Assembly: GCA_963778375.1 (NCBI GenBank)
Contig: CAVZTX010000011.1
Location: forward strand, 248,001-312,000
DNA: 64,000 bases
Source of the DNA: CAVZTX01 sp963778375
Lineage (GTDB): Bacteria > Chloroflexota > Ktedonobacteria > Ktedonobacterales > Ktedonobacteraceae
Direction: 5' to 3'
Part shown: in pieces, positions 26,514 to 34,374 of the stretch
Numbering within the stretch: the first letter of the stretch is position 1
Layout of the letters: each line of letters opens with the position of its first letter
Translations under genes and position numbers: made by a program
The notes under the pieces: model-generated
The model's input: only the letters and a program-made list of their open reading frames with translations
Databases searched by the model: none
Told to the model about the DNA's origin: nothing

Positions 26514-26579
26514 TATAACAAAATAGAGTTGCAATTTGTCAACCTTCGCCTGCGAACCTTCATGGTTCCCAACCCTACC

Positions 26580-26615
26580 TTGACAACCCTAGTAATCACA
26601 CTTGCTAAAGCAAGT
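26580..26615 (+). promoter_or_regulatory. TTGACA followed by a 16-bp palindrome
   Basis: TTGACA at 26580-26585 and the palindrome ACTTGCTAAAGCAAGT at 26600-26615, placed where the -10 element would be expected. It may be a repressed promoter for the downstream secreted-protein gene, but no good -10 is seen. Confidence 0.35.
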
Positions 26616-26681
26616 ATGCTATATTACAGTGGAATTGCATGGTAATTTAGAGTAAATTAAATAAGCAAATGGAATTTTGTA

Positions 26682-26710
26682 TTGACAAAGATTAACCAGT
26701 AATATATATT
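26682..26710 (+). promoter_or_regulatory. Sigma-70-type promoter
   Basis: TTGACA (26682-26687), 17-bp spacer and TATATT (26705-26710). It would give the gene at 26905 a leader of about 190 nt. Confidence 0.65.
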
Positions 26711-26904
26711 TATCACCGAACTTTAACCTTCTCTCCATTAATGCATAACTACTTCCTGATACATAGACCTGGATGTTTGAGGGAAAGGCTCGAAGCAACG
26801 TATTTTAGCGAACCTGTAGTAAGTTACGTGAGTTCAAGCTCATATTTGAGTAGTGTCAGTTGCCAGATGAGCAATTGTATTTCATCCGAGAAAGGAAAGT
26901 TTCT

Positions 26905-27477
26905 ATGCGTCTACTCATCAACCGGCGATTGTTCCTTGTAGCTGTCTTTTTTGGTTGCCTACTTGTTGTAGGAACAGGAGTAGCACTCGCTGCCTCCGCT
27001 TCCATTCGCAATTATGGACCGTTTCAGACTGCCAATGACCCTGATAGTGGAACCTGCGGCAACAACTGGGCGAATGACGATTTCCAGCGCACCTTTACGC
27101 TGAACACGGACAACCCATATGCAGTAACCGAGAATTTTGGTGGCACCTTTTTAACCGTAGCAGGCATCAGCCCAGGTGCATGTGAAAATGGCCCTAACAA
27201 CGGTGACACGGTGGGAGCTAATGTCTCTGGCACGTTCCATGGATTCGAGAAGTTGACTATCATCGGTGGTACCTATAATCCAAGCGCTCAATGTACCCAG
27301 AGCACATGCAATACGACACAAGGGTTCGTCAATACAGTCTATGGTCCAGATGCCACATACAATGTGGATTCGTTCAAGTTTAACTACGCGAGCAGCCACA
27401 ATGGCCGCAATGGTACCTGGCAAAACGCGGATGCTGCCAATGGCGGCAATGTAGGAGATATTACAGGAAATCCTTAA
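26905..27477 (+). CDS. Secreted protein of unknown function
   Basis: 190 residues from ATG 26905 (MRLLINRR), with AAAGGAAAG upstream; the frame is open to 26860 but the signal peptide argues for the later start. The signal peptide (FLVAVFFGCLLVVGTGVALAA) is cut near residue 30. The mature part is rich in Asn, Gly and Thr with four cysteines, e.g. GTCGNNWAND and CTQSTCNTTQG, and resembles a beta-rich extracellular protein. I do not recognise the family. It begins the block of secreted-protein genes. Confidence 0.75.
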   Translation: MRLLINRRLFLVAVFFGCLLVVGTGVALAASASIRNYGPFQTANDPDSGTCGNNWANDDFQRTFTLNTDNPYAVTENFGGTFLTVAGISPGACENGPNNGDTVGANVSGTFHGFEKLTIIGGTYNPSAQCTQSTCNTTQGFVNTVYGPDATYNVDSFKFNYASSHNGRNGTWQNADAANGGNVGDITGNP

Positions 27478-27524
27478 CGCTCACGTCAGATTGTCGGTTT
27501 CTAGATTAGTAAGGAGTATTTTCA

Positions 27525-28132
27525 ATGAAGTCACGTCTATTTTATGCCACCATGCTGGCTCTCCTGGTAGGACTGTTCACAGTGATTCCGGTAGCATTCG
27601 CCGCGGGGACCAACGACTACTGGGCCCCATTTGACTGTGCAAAGTGGGTTAATGGTGCGGGAACCAACGGTACCTACGGCCTTGTCACAACCTCCAACTC
27701 AACCTGTTCCGACGGTGGTCTCTATTTGAAGGCGGTCCCTGGCAACATCACCAATCCGAATCTATTTACGCACTCTCGTTTGACTTCAATCCCAACCAGA
27801 CCGGAGGGAGTGGAGGATCACCTCGTATGGTGATCCAGTTCAGCGATGGCGGAGACGGTGAGCTACGCCCGGTTACATGGACAGCAAATACTTGGACCCA
27901 CCTGGATGGAATGGTTGGGAACAACTGGGATAATAATGGTGGCAGTTGCGGATACGTTTACGGGACTACCTGGACAGCAGTGAAAGCTTGCCATTCAGGT
28001 GCAACCATTACCGCTATCTACGTTGTCAATGACTCTGGCTGGCTATATCCGAGTACCGGTGAGCAGGTCACTCTGGACAACATCACGGTGAATAACATTA
28101 CCGCAACTGGCCCAAATAACAATACGCGCTGA
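27525..28132 (+). pseudogene. Secreted protein gene with a frameshift
   Basis: The first frame (27525-27833) gives a clear signal peptide (LLVGLFTVIPVAFAAG) and ~80 mature residues; the second (to 28132) supplies the rest. They join smoothly if two bases are removed at the TCTC near 27775, giving FTHSFDFNPNQTGGSGG before MVIQFSDGG. The restored product is about 202 residues, Asn/Gly/Trp-rich and probably a beta-sandwich (WTANTWTHLDGMV, QVTLDNITVNN). The family is not recognised. It follows the preceding secreted-protein gene by 47 bp. Confidence 0.7.
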
Positions 28133-28265
28133 TTGGGAACAGCCAACGTAAGATAGCACATAGGATCTCCACAAGGAGTACCCTTTTCATGACACGATGC
28201 CTGACCTTGCTAGTCAACCTTTTGTGATGGAACCATAAAGTTATTGTATGCTTCATCGCAATGAT

Positions 28266-28308
28266 AAAAAGATTGCCGCTCACTTTATAGGTAAGCGGCA
28301 ATCTTTTT
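28266..28308. terminator. Intrinsic terminator
   Basis: AAAAAGATTGCCGCT (28266-28280) and AGCGGCAATCTTTTT (28294-28308) form a 15-bp perfect stem with flanking A and T runs, usable on both strands, between the convergent frameshifted secreted-protein gene and the lipoprotein gene. Confidence 0.9.
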
Positions 28309-28356
28309 GCTCTTCATTATCTCATAGCACAGTCATGAGGAGAATTCAGAATAGCC

Positions 28357-29511
28357 TTACATCAACAAATTTGCAACTGAAATTGCCTGGTTGTTATTCA
28401 TAGAGCCACTAATAGTGATGCCGACCCCATTCTCAAGCCAGAAGAGTGTTGTTGTACCGCTACCATCCGTTGAGATGGTTCCCGTTGTGCCACGTACTTG
28501 AATGGACTTTCCAGGATAGTCTGACTGCGAGAAGAACTTGCTTTGATCAATAGCGATATTCAGATTACCATTCACGTAGTCAAGCTCATAAATCTCGTGT
28601 CCTTTGGAACCAAGCAAGCTTACACCTTGTAATGTATAGCTCTTCACTGAACTTGGGATGCTTAACAGATGATAGCCTGCCTGCTGTTGCGCCTGATCGA
28701 GCGTGAGAGAAGTCGTGCTAGGGTTTGGAGACGTTGGCATAACCCTCGTACCCTTCGGAGGGATAAAGGAGAAAGTATTCTCTGGAAGCGTTGAATCCAA
28801 TGTCAGTAGTGGGATATCAATTATCTCTTGTGCATTCTTTCCCGTATCTGTGTCCTTACCATTCAAAACAAGCTGAACAGGAAGTTGCGTTGCATTATCA
28901 ATGTAAACTTCACCGCTATATTGCGACGCTGTATTGCCCGCACCTGATACAACATGCACATCGGTAACAGAGTGCCCATTGATGGTTGCGGAGGTAGAAC
29001 CTAACGTCGCATCACTTTGGGTTAAGACAGCTAGTAGTTGGTTTAAAGGTGATAGACCTTGTCCGATATAGCCACCAGGGCCTGAGAGGGATCTTATCTG
29101 CCGAGCAGTAGGGGTGACCGACTGTGCAGGTACTGAACCTGTATATACAACCTTCTGGGTGGGCTTATAAAGCCATTCCTGTTGCCCATCGGTGACAGCA
29201 ATTGTTCCGGTAGTAAAATTCGCCTGGGTGGACTGGAGGATAACCACGCGGTTTTTGGAAGGTGCCTGACTCCACACTTCAGACTTGATCAATTGATTCG
29301 ACGATGGTTCAGCAACATTCCAGTTGAAAATACCATGTAGGGTCTTTGCAGAGGTGAGATTTTGCGCAACCTTTGCCAGCAATTTGTCTCCGGGCGTCAA
29401 GACTTTAGGAGTAGGGCCTCCACACGCAGAAAGTACCAGTAGAGTTACAAGGAAGAGAAACATAGCGAAAACCCGCCAGGCAGCGTTCGCCTTCAAACGA
29501 GCGATAATCAT
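28357..29511 (-). CDS. Lipoprotein with LolA-like and DUF4367-like domains
   Basis: 384 residues from ATG 29511 (MIIARL), preceded by GAAGGAG. The signal ends in the lipobox LSAC, so it is lipid-anchored outside the membrane. Residues ~30-245 resemble the LolA/MucB-like fold (AKVAQNLTSAKTLHGIFNW, WLYKPTQKVVYTG, DNATQLPVQLVL), and the C-terminal ~110 residues resemble DUF4367 (LTLDQAQQQAGYHLLSIPS, YELDYVNGNLNIAI). In Gram-positive bacteria similar proteins take part in spore or envelope stress signalling with sigma factors, but none is adjacent. Confidence 0.8.
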   Translation of the reverse strand: MIIARLKANAAWRVFAMFLFLVTLLVLSACGGPTPKVLTPGDKLLAKVAQNLTSAKTLHGIFNWNVAEPSSNQLIKSEVWSQAPSKNRVVILQSTQANFTTGTIAVTDGQQEWLYKPTQKVVYTGSVPAQSVTPTARQIRSLSGPGGYIGQGLSPLNQLLAVLTQSDATLGSTSATINGHSVTDVHVVSGAGNTASQYSGEVYIDNATQLPVQLVLNGKDTDTGKNAQEIIDIPLLTLDSTLPENTFSFIPPKGTRVMPTSPNPSTTSLTLDQAQQQAGYHLLSIPSSVKSYTLQGVSLLGSKGHEIYELDYVNGNLNIAIDQSKFFSQSDYPGKSIQVRGTTGTISTDGSGTTTLFWLENGVGITISGSMNNNQAISVANLLM

Positions 29512-29706
29512 AGACTGCTCCTTCTTCATATAGAATTACATCATATGTGGATACTGTGTTCTAAGCCATGTCGCGAAGTATAGCATAGGATGTTAAAAAT
29601 TTACAAGCAGACTGACAAATATCCTAATGGAGTGTCAGATGAGTGTCAGGCAGAAACGTTACACAGGATCATTTGTTGATTTCAGCGCACTGGGATGTTA
29701 AGAAGA

Positions 29707-30000
29707 ACCTCGCCACGCAAATCAAAGCGAAAAAAGGCGAAAAGAAGAGTGTCCTCAACCTTCTCTCAACCTCCTCTCAACTTATTCTTTACTTCTTTCA
29801 TTCATACTTATCAATGGGAAATGATATAGAGCCATTCTCTCCATCAAGGCTGTAAGGAAATCCCGATATGATGGAAGGGGTGAGTCAGCAGAAATCCAGC
29901 ATCATTTATCAGGAGGTCTCGCTAGCCTGGGATGGCGAGTGGTTCATGTTCTATTCTCTACATTGAATATCTTTAAACATTTGAAAGTGAGGTTCTCTTA
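29707..30000 (+). repeat. Upstream region of A-B cassette 1, homologous to that of cassette 2
   Basis: This segment aligns to 31338-31617: both have ACCTC-CCACGCAAAT, the three-heptad block, CATTGAATAT and GAAAGTGAGG before the A gene. It shows the cassette was duplicated together with its promoter. Confidence 0.75.
29754..29793 (+). promoter_or_regulatory. Three to four 11-bp-phased heptads upstream of A1
   Basis: CTCAACC (29754), CTCAACC (29765), CTCAACT (29776) and a weaker CTTTACT (29787), each exactly 11 bp apart. This is the geometry of tandem OmpR/PhoB-family or SARP sites. The A1 gene starts about 210 bp after the last heptad. Confidence 0.7.
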
Positions 30001-30441
30001 ATGCGACGTTCTACACGTTTCTGGGTCACAATCGCATCTGCATTGACCTGCCTGTTGCTGTGCGCAGCATTTATTGGCAATGCCTTCGCATCTGGTGGAG
30101 GCTTCAAAGAGCATCCCCGCATCACCGTAACTCCACACCATATCTTCACCGATACCATAGGATGTGGCTCGGTCAGGATTTCAGGCACTGGCTTCCAGCC
30201 CTCAACCCAAAGCCATCCCAATGTTGCTGAGTTGGATGTCAGCGACTCAGAGGGTGCAGCCTACTTCCAGGATACAGGACTCACAGTTCACTGAGGTACC
30301 TATTGATGCGCTGGGTCGTTTCTCGGCAGTGAAGACTGTCTGCGAGTCATTATTCGATAGTTCCCGGTGACACATTCACAATCTGTGGATTCGACGAGGA
30401 TCCCGGAGTTGACTCTAACTGCGTCAATGTGAGGGCCAGCT
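30001..30441 (+). pseudogene. Type-A small secreted protein, copy 1 (two frameshifts)
   Basis: Compared with the intact copies at 31618 and 33286, the frame is lost after FQDTG (one extra base near 30290) and again after TVCE (one extra base near 30358). The correct frame then resumes to give GDTFTICGF...CVNVRAS and a stop at 30441. The signal peptide (ALTCLLLCAAFIGNAFASG) and ribosome site are intact. Restored, it is a ~146-residue precursor. Two independent indels make decay more likely than one error, though both could be sequence errors. Confidence 0.8.
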
Positions 30442-30464
30442 AACTCTGCTCAATCTGACAATTT

Positions 30465-30596
30465 GCTGGAGGGAAGCAGTACTCGCCTGTGAAGGGAAGT
30501 AGTTCCATTCCTCCAGCCAAACTCTTGTAGCCCATTTCGATGACGTTCTGCTAGCTGTTAGCAGATCTGTCTCTCAGAACGAGAACTCTCGTTCTG
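30465..30596 (+). other. Hairpins between A1 and B1
   Basis: Three structures: GCTGGAGG...CCTCCAGC (30465-30517, weak), CTGCTA-GCTGT-TAGCAG (30548-30564), and CAGAACGAGA-AC-TCTCGTTCTG (30575-30596, ten perfect pairs). They may end A1 transcription or protect the B1 mRNA. Confidence 0.4.
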
Positions 30597-30663
30597 GCAA
30601 AACATTTATTCATTGTATTCTCTACACATAACTCGATTGTACATACGAAAGTGAGGTTTACTC

Positions 30664-31107
30664 ATGCGATTTGTTACGGGCAAGCGCCTGGCAGTGTTCT
30701 CCACTCTGCTGGTTGCCCTGGTACTGTGCGTGGCCTTCGTTGGCAACGCCTTTGCGTCCACGATTCGGCCCCATATCTCGGTCAACCGCACCCATGCTGT
30801 CACCGACATGAACGGCTGTGCCACCTTCAAGTTCTCTGGCAGTGGCTTTACCGAATCGACGAACACTGTTACCAACTATGCTGATCTGACAGTCAATGAT
30901 CCACCGTTCTTTGATCAAGATGCTACCTGGTTCGGGGTCCCCGGTCTTTACACCATCTCCGTACCCGTCACTAAGGAAGGTAAATTTAGTTACAATCTGC
31001 AAATCTGCGACCTTGGTGGAGTGACTGCTCCTGATCACTGGGTAGTTTCGTCGGTGGACGATTTTACGGGGTTACCAGGTAACTCGGTCACGCTTCTGGT
31101 AGACTGA
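30664..31107 (+). CDS. Type-B small secreted protein, copy 1
   Basis: 147 residues with a signal peptide (VFSTLLVALVLCVAFVGNAFAS) cut near residue 32. The mature part begins PHISVNRTHAVTD, then NGCATFKFSGSGFTESTN, and ends in DHWVVSSVDDFTGLPGNSV. It has two cysteines. The first half is clearly related to type A (PRITVTPHHIFTD, NGCGSVRVSGTGF). The layout resembles an IPT/Ig-like single domain, but I do not recognise a named family. The ribosome site GAAAGTGAGG is shared with nearly all other members. Confidence 0.8.
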   Translation: MRFVTGKRLAVFSTLLVALVLCVAFVGNAFASTIRPHISVNRTHAVTDMNGCATFKFSGSGFTESTNTVTNYADLTVNDPPFFDQDATWFGVPGLYTISVPVTKEGKFSYNLQICDLGGVTAPDHWVVSSVDDFTGLPGNSVTLLVD

Positions 31108-31150
31108 GGGTCCCGCAAAGCGTAGGTTGTTCTCCTACAATGTAAAGATG

Positions 31151-31198
31151 TGCCGGTGAAAGGACAGTGCAAATTATCCTTTCACCGGCATCTTTTTT
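31151..31198 (+). terminator. Intrinsic terminator after B1
   Basis: TGCCGGTGAAAGGA (31151-31164) pairs with TCCTTTCACCGGCA (31177-31190), followed by TCTTTTTT. Confidence 0.93.
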
Positions 31199-31337
31199 GA
31201 CTTTCTCTTGTCTGATTTTCTGTTCTCAACAGGTCCCTGTGTATTCACGGTCATCTACGGCCCCCCCTTTCACTTTCCCAGGTTTCAGTTCCCGGTTACA
31301 CGTTTTCATGGATCATGCAACCAAATGCTTGTGAACG

Positions 31338-31617
31338 ACCTCACCACGCAAATTAACGTGAAAAGAGGTGGAAAAATGGATGCCCTCAACCGGCTCTCAA
31401 CCGGCTCTCAACTTGTTCTTTACTTCTAACATCGATAATTATGAATGAGAGATTGTATATGGTCATCCTTCTCATGCAGCTCAGCAATGGTTGTAATGAA
31501 AGGAGATAGCTAGCAGAAATCGAACACTACTTCTCTAGATGAATCGCTAGCTTAAGGCACTCATTGGATGACATTCTCTCATTGAATATTTTTCAACTTT
31601 TGAAAGTGAGGCTTCTC
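31338..31617 (+). repeat. Upstream region of A-B cassette 2, homologous to that of cassette 1
   Basis: Direct repeat of 29707-30000, imperfect but alignable throughout, including the heptads and the A-gene ribosome site. Confidence 0.75.
31385..31424 (+). promoter_or_regulatory. Three to four 11-bp-phased heptads upstream of A2
   Basis: CTCAACC (31385), CTCAACC (31396), CTCAACT (31407) and CTTTACT (31418), the same series and phase as upstream of A1, although the 4-base spacers between the first three differ (GGCT against TTCT/TCCT). The conservation of heptads over spacers supports a protein-binding role. Confidence 0.72.
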
Positions 31618-32058
31618 ATGCGACATTCAACACGTTTCTGGATCATTATTGCATCAGCATTAACCTGTCTGTTGCTGTGTGCAGCATTTATCGGCAATGC
31701 CTTCGCATCTGGCGGTCCCAAAGTCCACCCTCGTATCACGGTTACACCCCACCAGATCTTTACAGATATCAACGGTTGTGGCTCAGTGCGCGTCTCAGGT
31801 ACCGGCTATTCACCTACCACTCAAACCGCACCAAACGAAGCTATGCTGGAATTGAGCGATTCGGAAGGCAATGCTTACTTCCAGAATGGCATCATTTTTC
31901 CTAACACTCTCTTTGTTCCTGTGGATGCGAAAGGGCGCTTTTCAGCCGTCGTAACCATTTGTGATCCCTTGATAGTGCCTGGCGATACGTTTACCATTTG
32001 TACGACTGATGCTGATACAGGTATAGATGGCAATTGTGTCAATGTAAGGGCCAGCTAA
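31618..32058 (+). CDS. Type-A small secreted protein, copy 2
   Basis: 146 residues from ATG 31618 (MRHSTRFW), preceded by GAAAGTGAGG. Signal peptide (ALTCLLLCAAFIGNAFASG), then PRITVTPHQIFTD, NGCGSVRVSGTGY, a Ser/Asp-rich middle (ELSDSEGNAYF), GRFSAVVTICD and PGDTFTIC...NCVNVRAS at the end. Four cysteines at conserved positions suggest two disulphides. It is followed by B2 34 bp downstream, clearly one operon. Function unknown. Confidence 0.82.
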   Translation: MRHSTRFWIIIASALTCLLLCAAFIGNAFASGGPKVHPRITVTPHQIFTDINGCGSVRVSGTGYSPTTQTAPNEAMLELSDSEGNAYFQNGIIFPNTLFVPVDAKGRFSAVVTICDPLIVPGDTFTICTTDADTGIDGNCVNVRAS

Positions 32059-32092
32059 TAACTCGAGCTTAATAGGAAAGTGAGGTTTACTC

Positions 32093-32581
32093 ATGCGATT
32101 TGTTACTGGCAAGCGCCTCGCAGTGTTTTCCACCCTGCTGGTCGCCCTGGTACTGTGCGTCGCCTTCGTGAGCAACGCCTTTGCGTCCACGATTCAGCCA
32201 CACATCTCGGTCAACCGCACCCATGCCGTCACTGATGCGAACGGCTGTGCTACCTTTAGGTTCTCCGGCAGCGGCTTCACCGAGTCCACCAACACCGTTA
32301 CCAATGCTGCACTCCTAAGAGTCGACGATCCCCCGTTCTTTGATGAAGATGCCTACTTTGCGAATTCAGGAAGTAACTCTACCTATGTAATCGTCAACAA
32401 GGAAGGCAAATTCACTGCAACCCTGGTGATCTGTGACTCCGGAGGAGGAGATGGTGGAGGAGTTACAGGGTTAACTGCCGCCGCTCCTGATACTGTCACC
32501 GCTCCTGATCACTGGGTGGTTTCATCGGTGGATGCTTTTACTGGTTTACCGGGCAACTCGGTCACTCTGCTGGTAGACTAA
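32093..32581 (+). CDS. Type-B small secreted protein, copy 2
   Basis: 162 residues, 15 longer than B1 because of a Gly/Asp/Ala/Thr insert (GGGDGGGVTGLTAAAPDTV) before the DHWVVSS tail. The signal peptide is nearly identical to that of B1. Same NGCATF-FSGSGFTESTNTVTN core and LPGNSVTLLVD end. It is cotranscribed with A2 and followed by a strong terminator. Confidence 0.82.
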   Translation: MRFVTGKRLAVFSTLLVALVLCVAFVSNAFASTIQPHISVNRTHAVTDANGCATFRFSGSGFTESTNTVTNAALLRVDDPPFFDEDAYFANSGSNSTYVIVNKEGKFTATLVICDSGGGDGGGVTGLTAAAPDTVTAPDHWVVSSVDAFTGLPGNSVTLLVD

Positions 32582-32619
32582 AGCCGTCAGGGAGCGTAAA
32601 GCGTTCTCAGTCCCGATAG

Positions 32620-32669
32620 AAGAAATGCGGATGCAGCAATAGTGAGTGTTGCTGCATCCGCATTTCTTT
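32620..32669 (+). terminator. Intrinsic terminator after B2
   Basis: AGAAATGCGGATGCAGCAA (32621-32639) pairs perfectly over 19 bp with 32649-32667, followed by TTT. Confidence 0.92.
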
Positions 32670-33285
32670 GTAAAGTTGATCCCGACAAATACTTTCCCTT
32701 CAGTACTCTCCAATAAGGTTGCCGAATGCGCGCAACAACTTTCACGTTGCCCAGTTATACAAAACACATCAACTTTAAATTTCACACAAGAAAATCATAA
32801 TAGAATAATTTGACAAACGTTGAGACAGGTGCTACACTTCAGCATTGGAACAGCAATGATGGGCTATACAGTTCAGTGCAAGCTATTCATGTTGCTGATA
32901 ACAGAAGATGTGCCACAGTTCGTACTTTTGAGAGAGATATCACGTTTATCGACGCAAGAACGTGCTTCTCTGTATTGATCCTAGTTAGGATTGCATAAGC
33001 GTACAAAACACTGTTAACATCAGGAAGCTGCATAATAGGTGACTCTAGGGCTGTCCCTCTAGTGATAAAACACAAAACAATTCGTGAACTTTTCCTCGTG
33101 CTGTTTACGAAGGAATTCGCCTCAGGCAACTTGACTCAAGCTTCTGTGTATAGTTGTCTCTGCTGCTGTGTTTGTGTTTATCCCATGCTGTGTTTAGTAA
33201 TCTCGTAGGTTGGTTTTGTAGAGTGGCCTTTACACTTTTCTGCATTTGCAAATCTCCATATTTCATTCGAAAGTGAGGTTATCGC
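32670..33285. other. 616-bp gap before cassette 3
   Basis: No convincing gene. A promoter-like TTGACA-17 bp-TACACT lies at 32810-32838 on the plus strand, more than 400 bp before A3, and short ORFs near it lack ribosome sites. Unlike cassettes 1 and 2, no phased CTCAACC block was found here. Confidence 0.5.
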
Positions 33286-33711
33286 ATGCGACTCTCAAGA
33301 CGTATTCCATTGACTCTCGGCTCGATCATGGCCTGCCTCTTGCTCTGCGTGGCATTTACCGGACAGGCGTTGGCGTTCAAAGAACATCCACGCATCTCAG
33401 CTACCCCTCATCACATTTACACGGACGCCAATGGTTGTGGATCGGTAAGAGTCTCCGGTACTGGATTCCAACCCTCAACGCAAAGCCATCCCAACTTTGC
33501 TGAGTTGGATGTGAGCGACTCGGAAGGCGGAGCTTACTTCCAGGATACCGGTACCTCATTCACCGAAGTTCCTGTCGAGGCTAATGGTCAGTTCTCGGCT
33601 GTGAAAACCGTCTGCGAGGCGACCGTGGTCCCGGGCGACACCTTTACAATTTGTGGCTTCGACGAGAATCCAGGAGTAGATTCCAACTGTGTCAATGTCA
33701 GAGCTTCCTGA
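33286..33711 (+). CDS. Type-A small secreted protein, copy 3
   Basis: 141 residues; signal peptide (IMACLLLCVAFTGQALA), then PRISATPHHIYTD, NGCGSVRVSGTGF, ELDVSDSEGGAYFQDTG, FSAVKTVCEA, VPGDTFTICGF and CVNVRAS. All four cysteines are conserved. This is the cleanest type-A copy and the reference for reading the broken copy 1, to which it is closest (QPSTQSHPN is shared). GAAAGTGAGG precedes the start. B3 follows after 117 bp. Confidence 0.82.
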   Translation: MRLSRRIPLTLGSIMACLLLCVAFTGQALAFKEHPRISATPHHIYTDANGCGSVRVSGTGFQPSTQSHPNFAELDVSDSEGGAYFQDTGTSFTEVPVEANGQFSAVKTVCEATVVPGDTFTICGFDENPGVDSNCVNVRAS

Positions 33712-33828
33712 TTCGGTTCAGGTAATGTAAGCTCTCATCTTTGTGAGAAGAATGTGCAGCGCCAAAGATAAAGAGCGTGTCATTCATTACTATCAGCTTC
33801 ACTAGCGTTGAAAGCGAGGTTCTCAAAC

Positions 33829-34262
33829 ATGCATCTTTCTACACGTATTCGCATCGCTGGAGTAGCAATGCTAGCCTGCTTGCTGCTTTGCCTGGCGCTC
33901 GTTGGCACAGCCTTTGCGGCAACAGTTAATCCTCACATCTCGGTTAATCGCACCCACGCCATCACGAATGGCAATGGTTGCGCCACCTTCAAGTTTTCCG
34001 GTAGCGGCTTCACCGAGTCCACCAACACCGTTACCAACTATGCTGATCTCACTAAGTCAACGATCCGCCTTTCTTTGATCAGGACGCTACCTTTGGTAAC
34101 GGGAACACTACGATTTTCATTCCCGTTACCAGGGAAGGCAAATTCAGCGCGAGTGAGATGATCTGTGACCCGTTCGTGACTGCCCCTGATCACTGGGTAG
34201 TTTCGTCAGTAGATGACTTTACAGGTCTACCGGGTAACTCGGTCACGCTTCTGGTAGATTAA
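33829..34262 (+). pseudogene. Type-B small secreted protein, copy 3 (one frameshift)
   Basis: The frame from ATG 33829 (MHLSTRIR) is lost after YADLT, near 34054, where two extra bases (AA) separate ACT from GTC. The other frame continues as VNDPPFFDQDATFG and ends DHWVVSSVDDFTGLPGNSV and a TAA at 34260-34262. Restored length is about 144 residues. The ribosome site is GAAAGCGAGG, one base from the other copies. Confidence 0.8.
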
Positions 34263-34300
34263 TCTCTTCAGGTGAAGTGAAAACTGCTATCCCTTGTGAT

Positions 34301-34353
34301 AAGGAGATACCAGTGGGAACCTATAGAGGTAGGTCGCTCACTGGTATCTTCTT
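34301..34353 (+). terminator. Hairpin after B3
   Basis: AAGGAGATACCAGTG (34301-34315) pairs with CACTGGTATCTTCTT (34339-34353) with one mismatch. It also lies before the end of the convergent VCBS gene, so it can serve both strands. Confidence 0.75.
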
Positions 34354-34374
34354 GGTAGGAAGCTTCCTATTTGT

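Noticed and set aside
26580..26615. Palindrome as an attachment or integration site
   Set aside because: No integrase, no duplicated flank and no tRNA gene nearby.
29643..29855. Short ORFs in the cassette upstream regions (also 31208-31429)
   Set aside because: The two aligned copies do not keep frame or start, and their similarity follows the DNA-level direct repeat and heptads, not coding constraint.
32810..32998. 62-codon ORF before cassette 3
   Set aside because: It starts with TTG that is itself the -35-like TTGACA, with no ribosome site and no homologue in the window.
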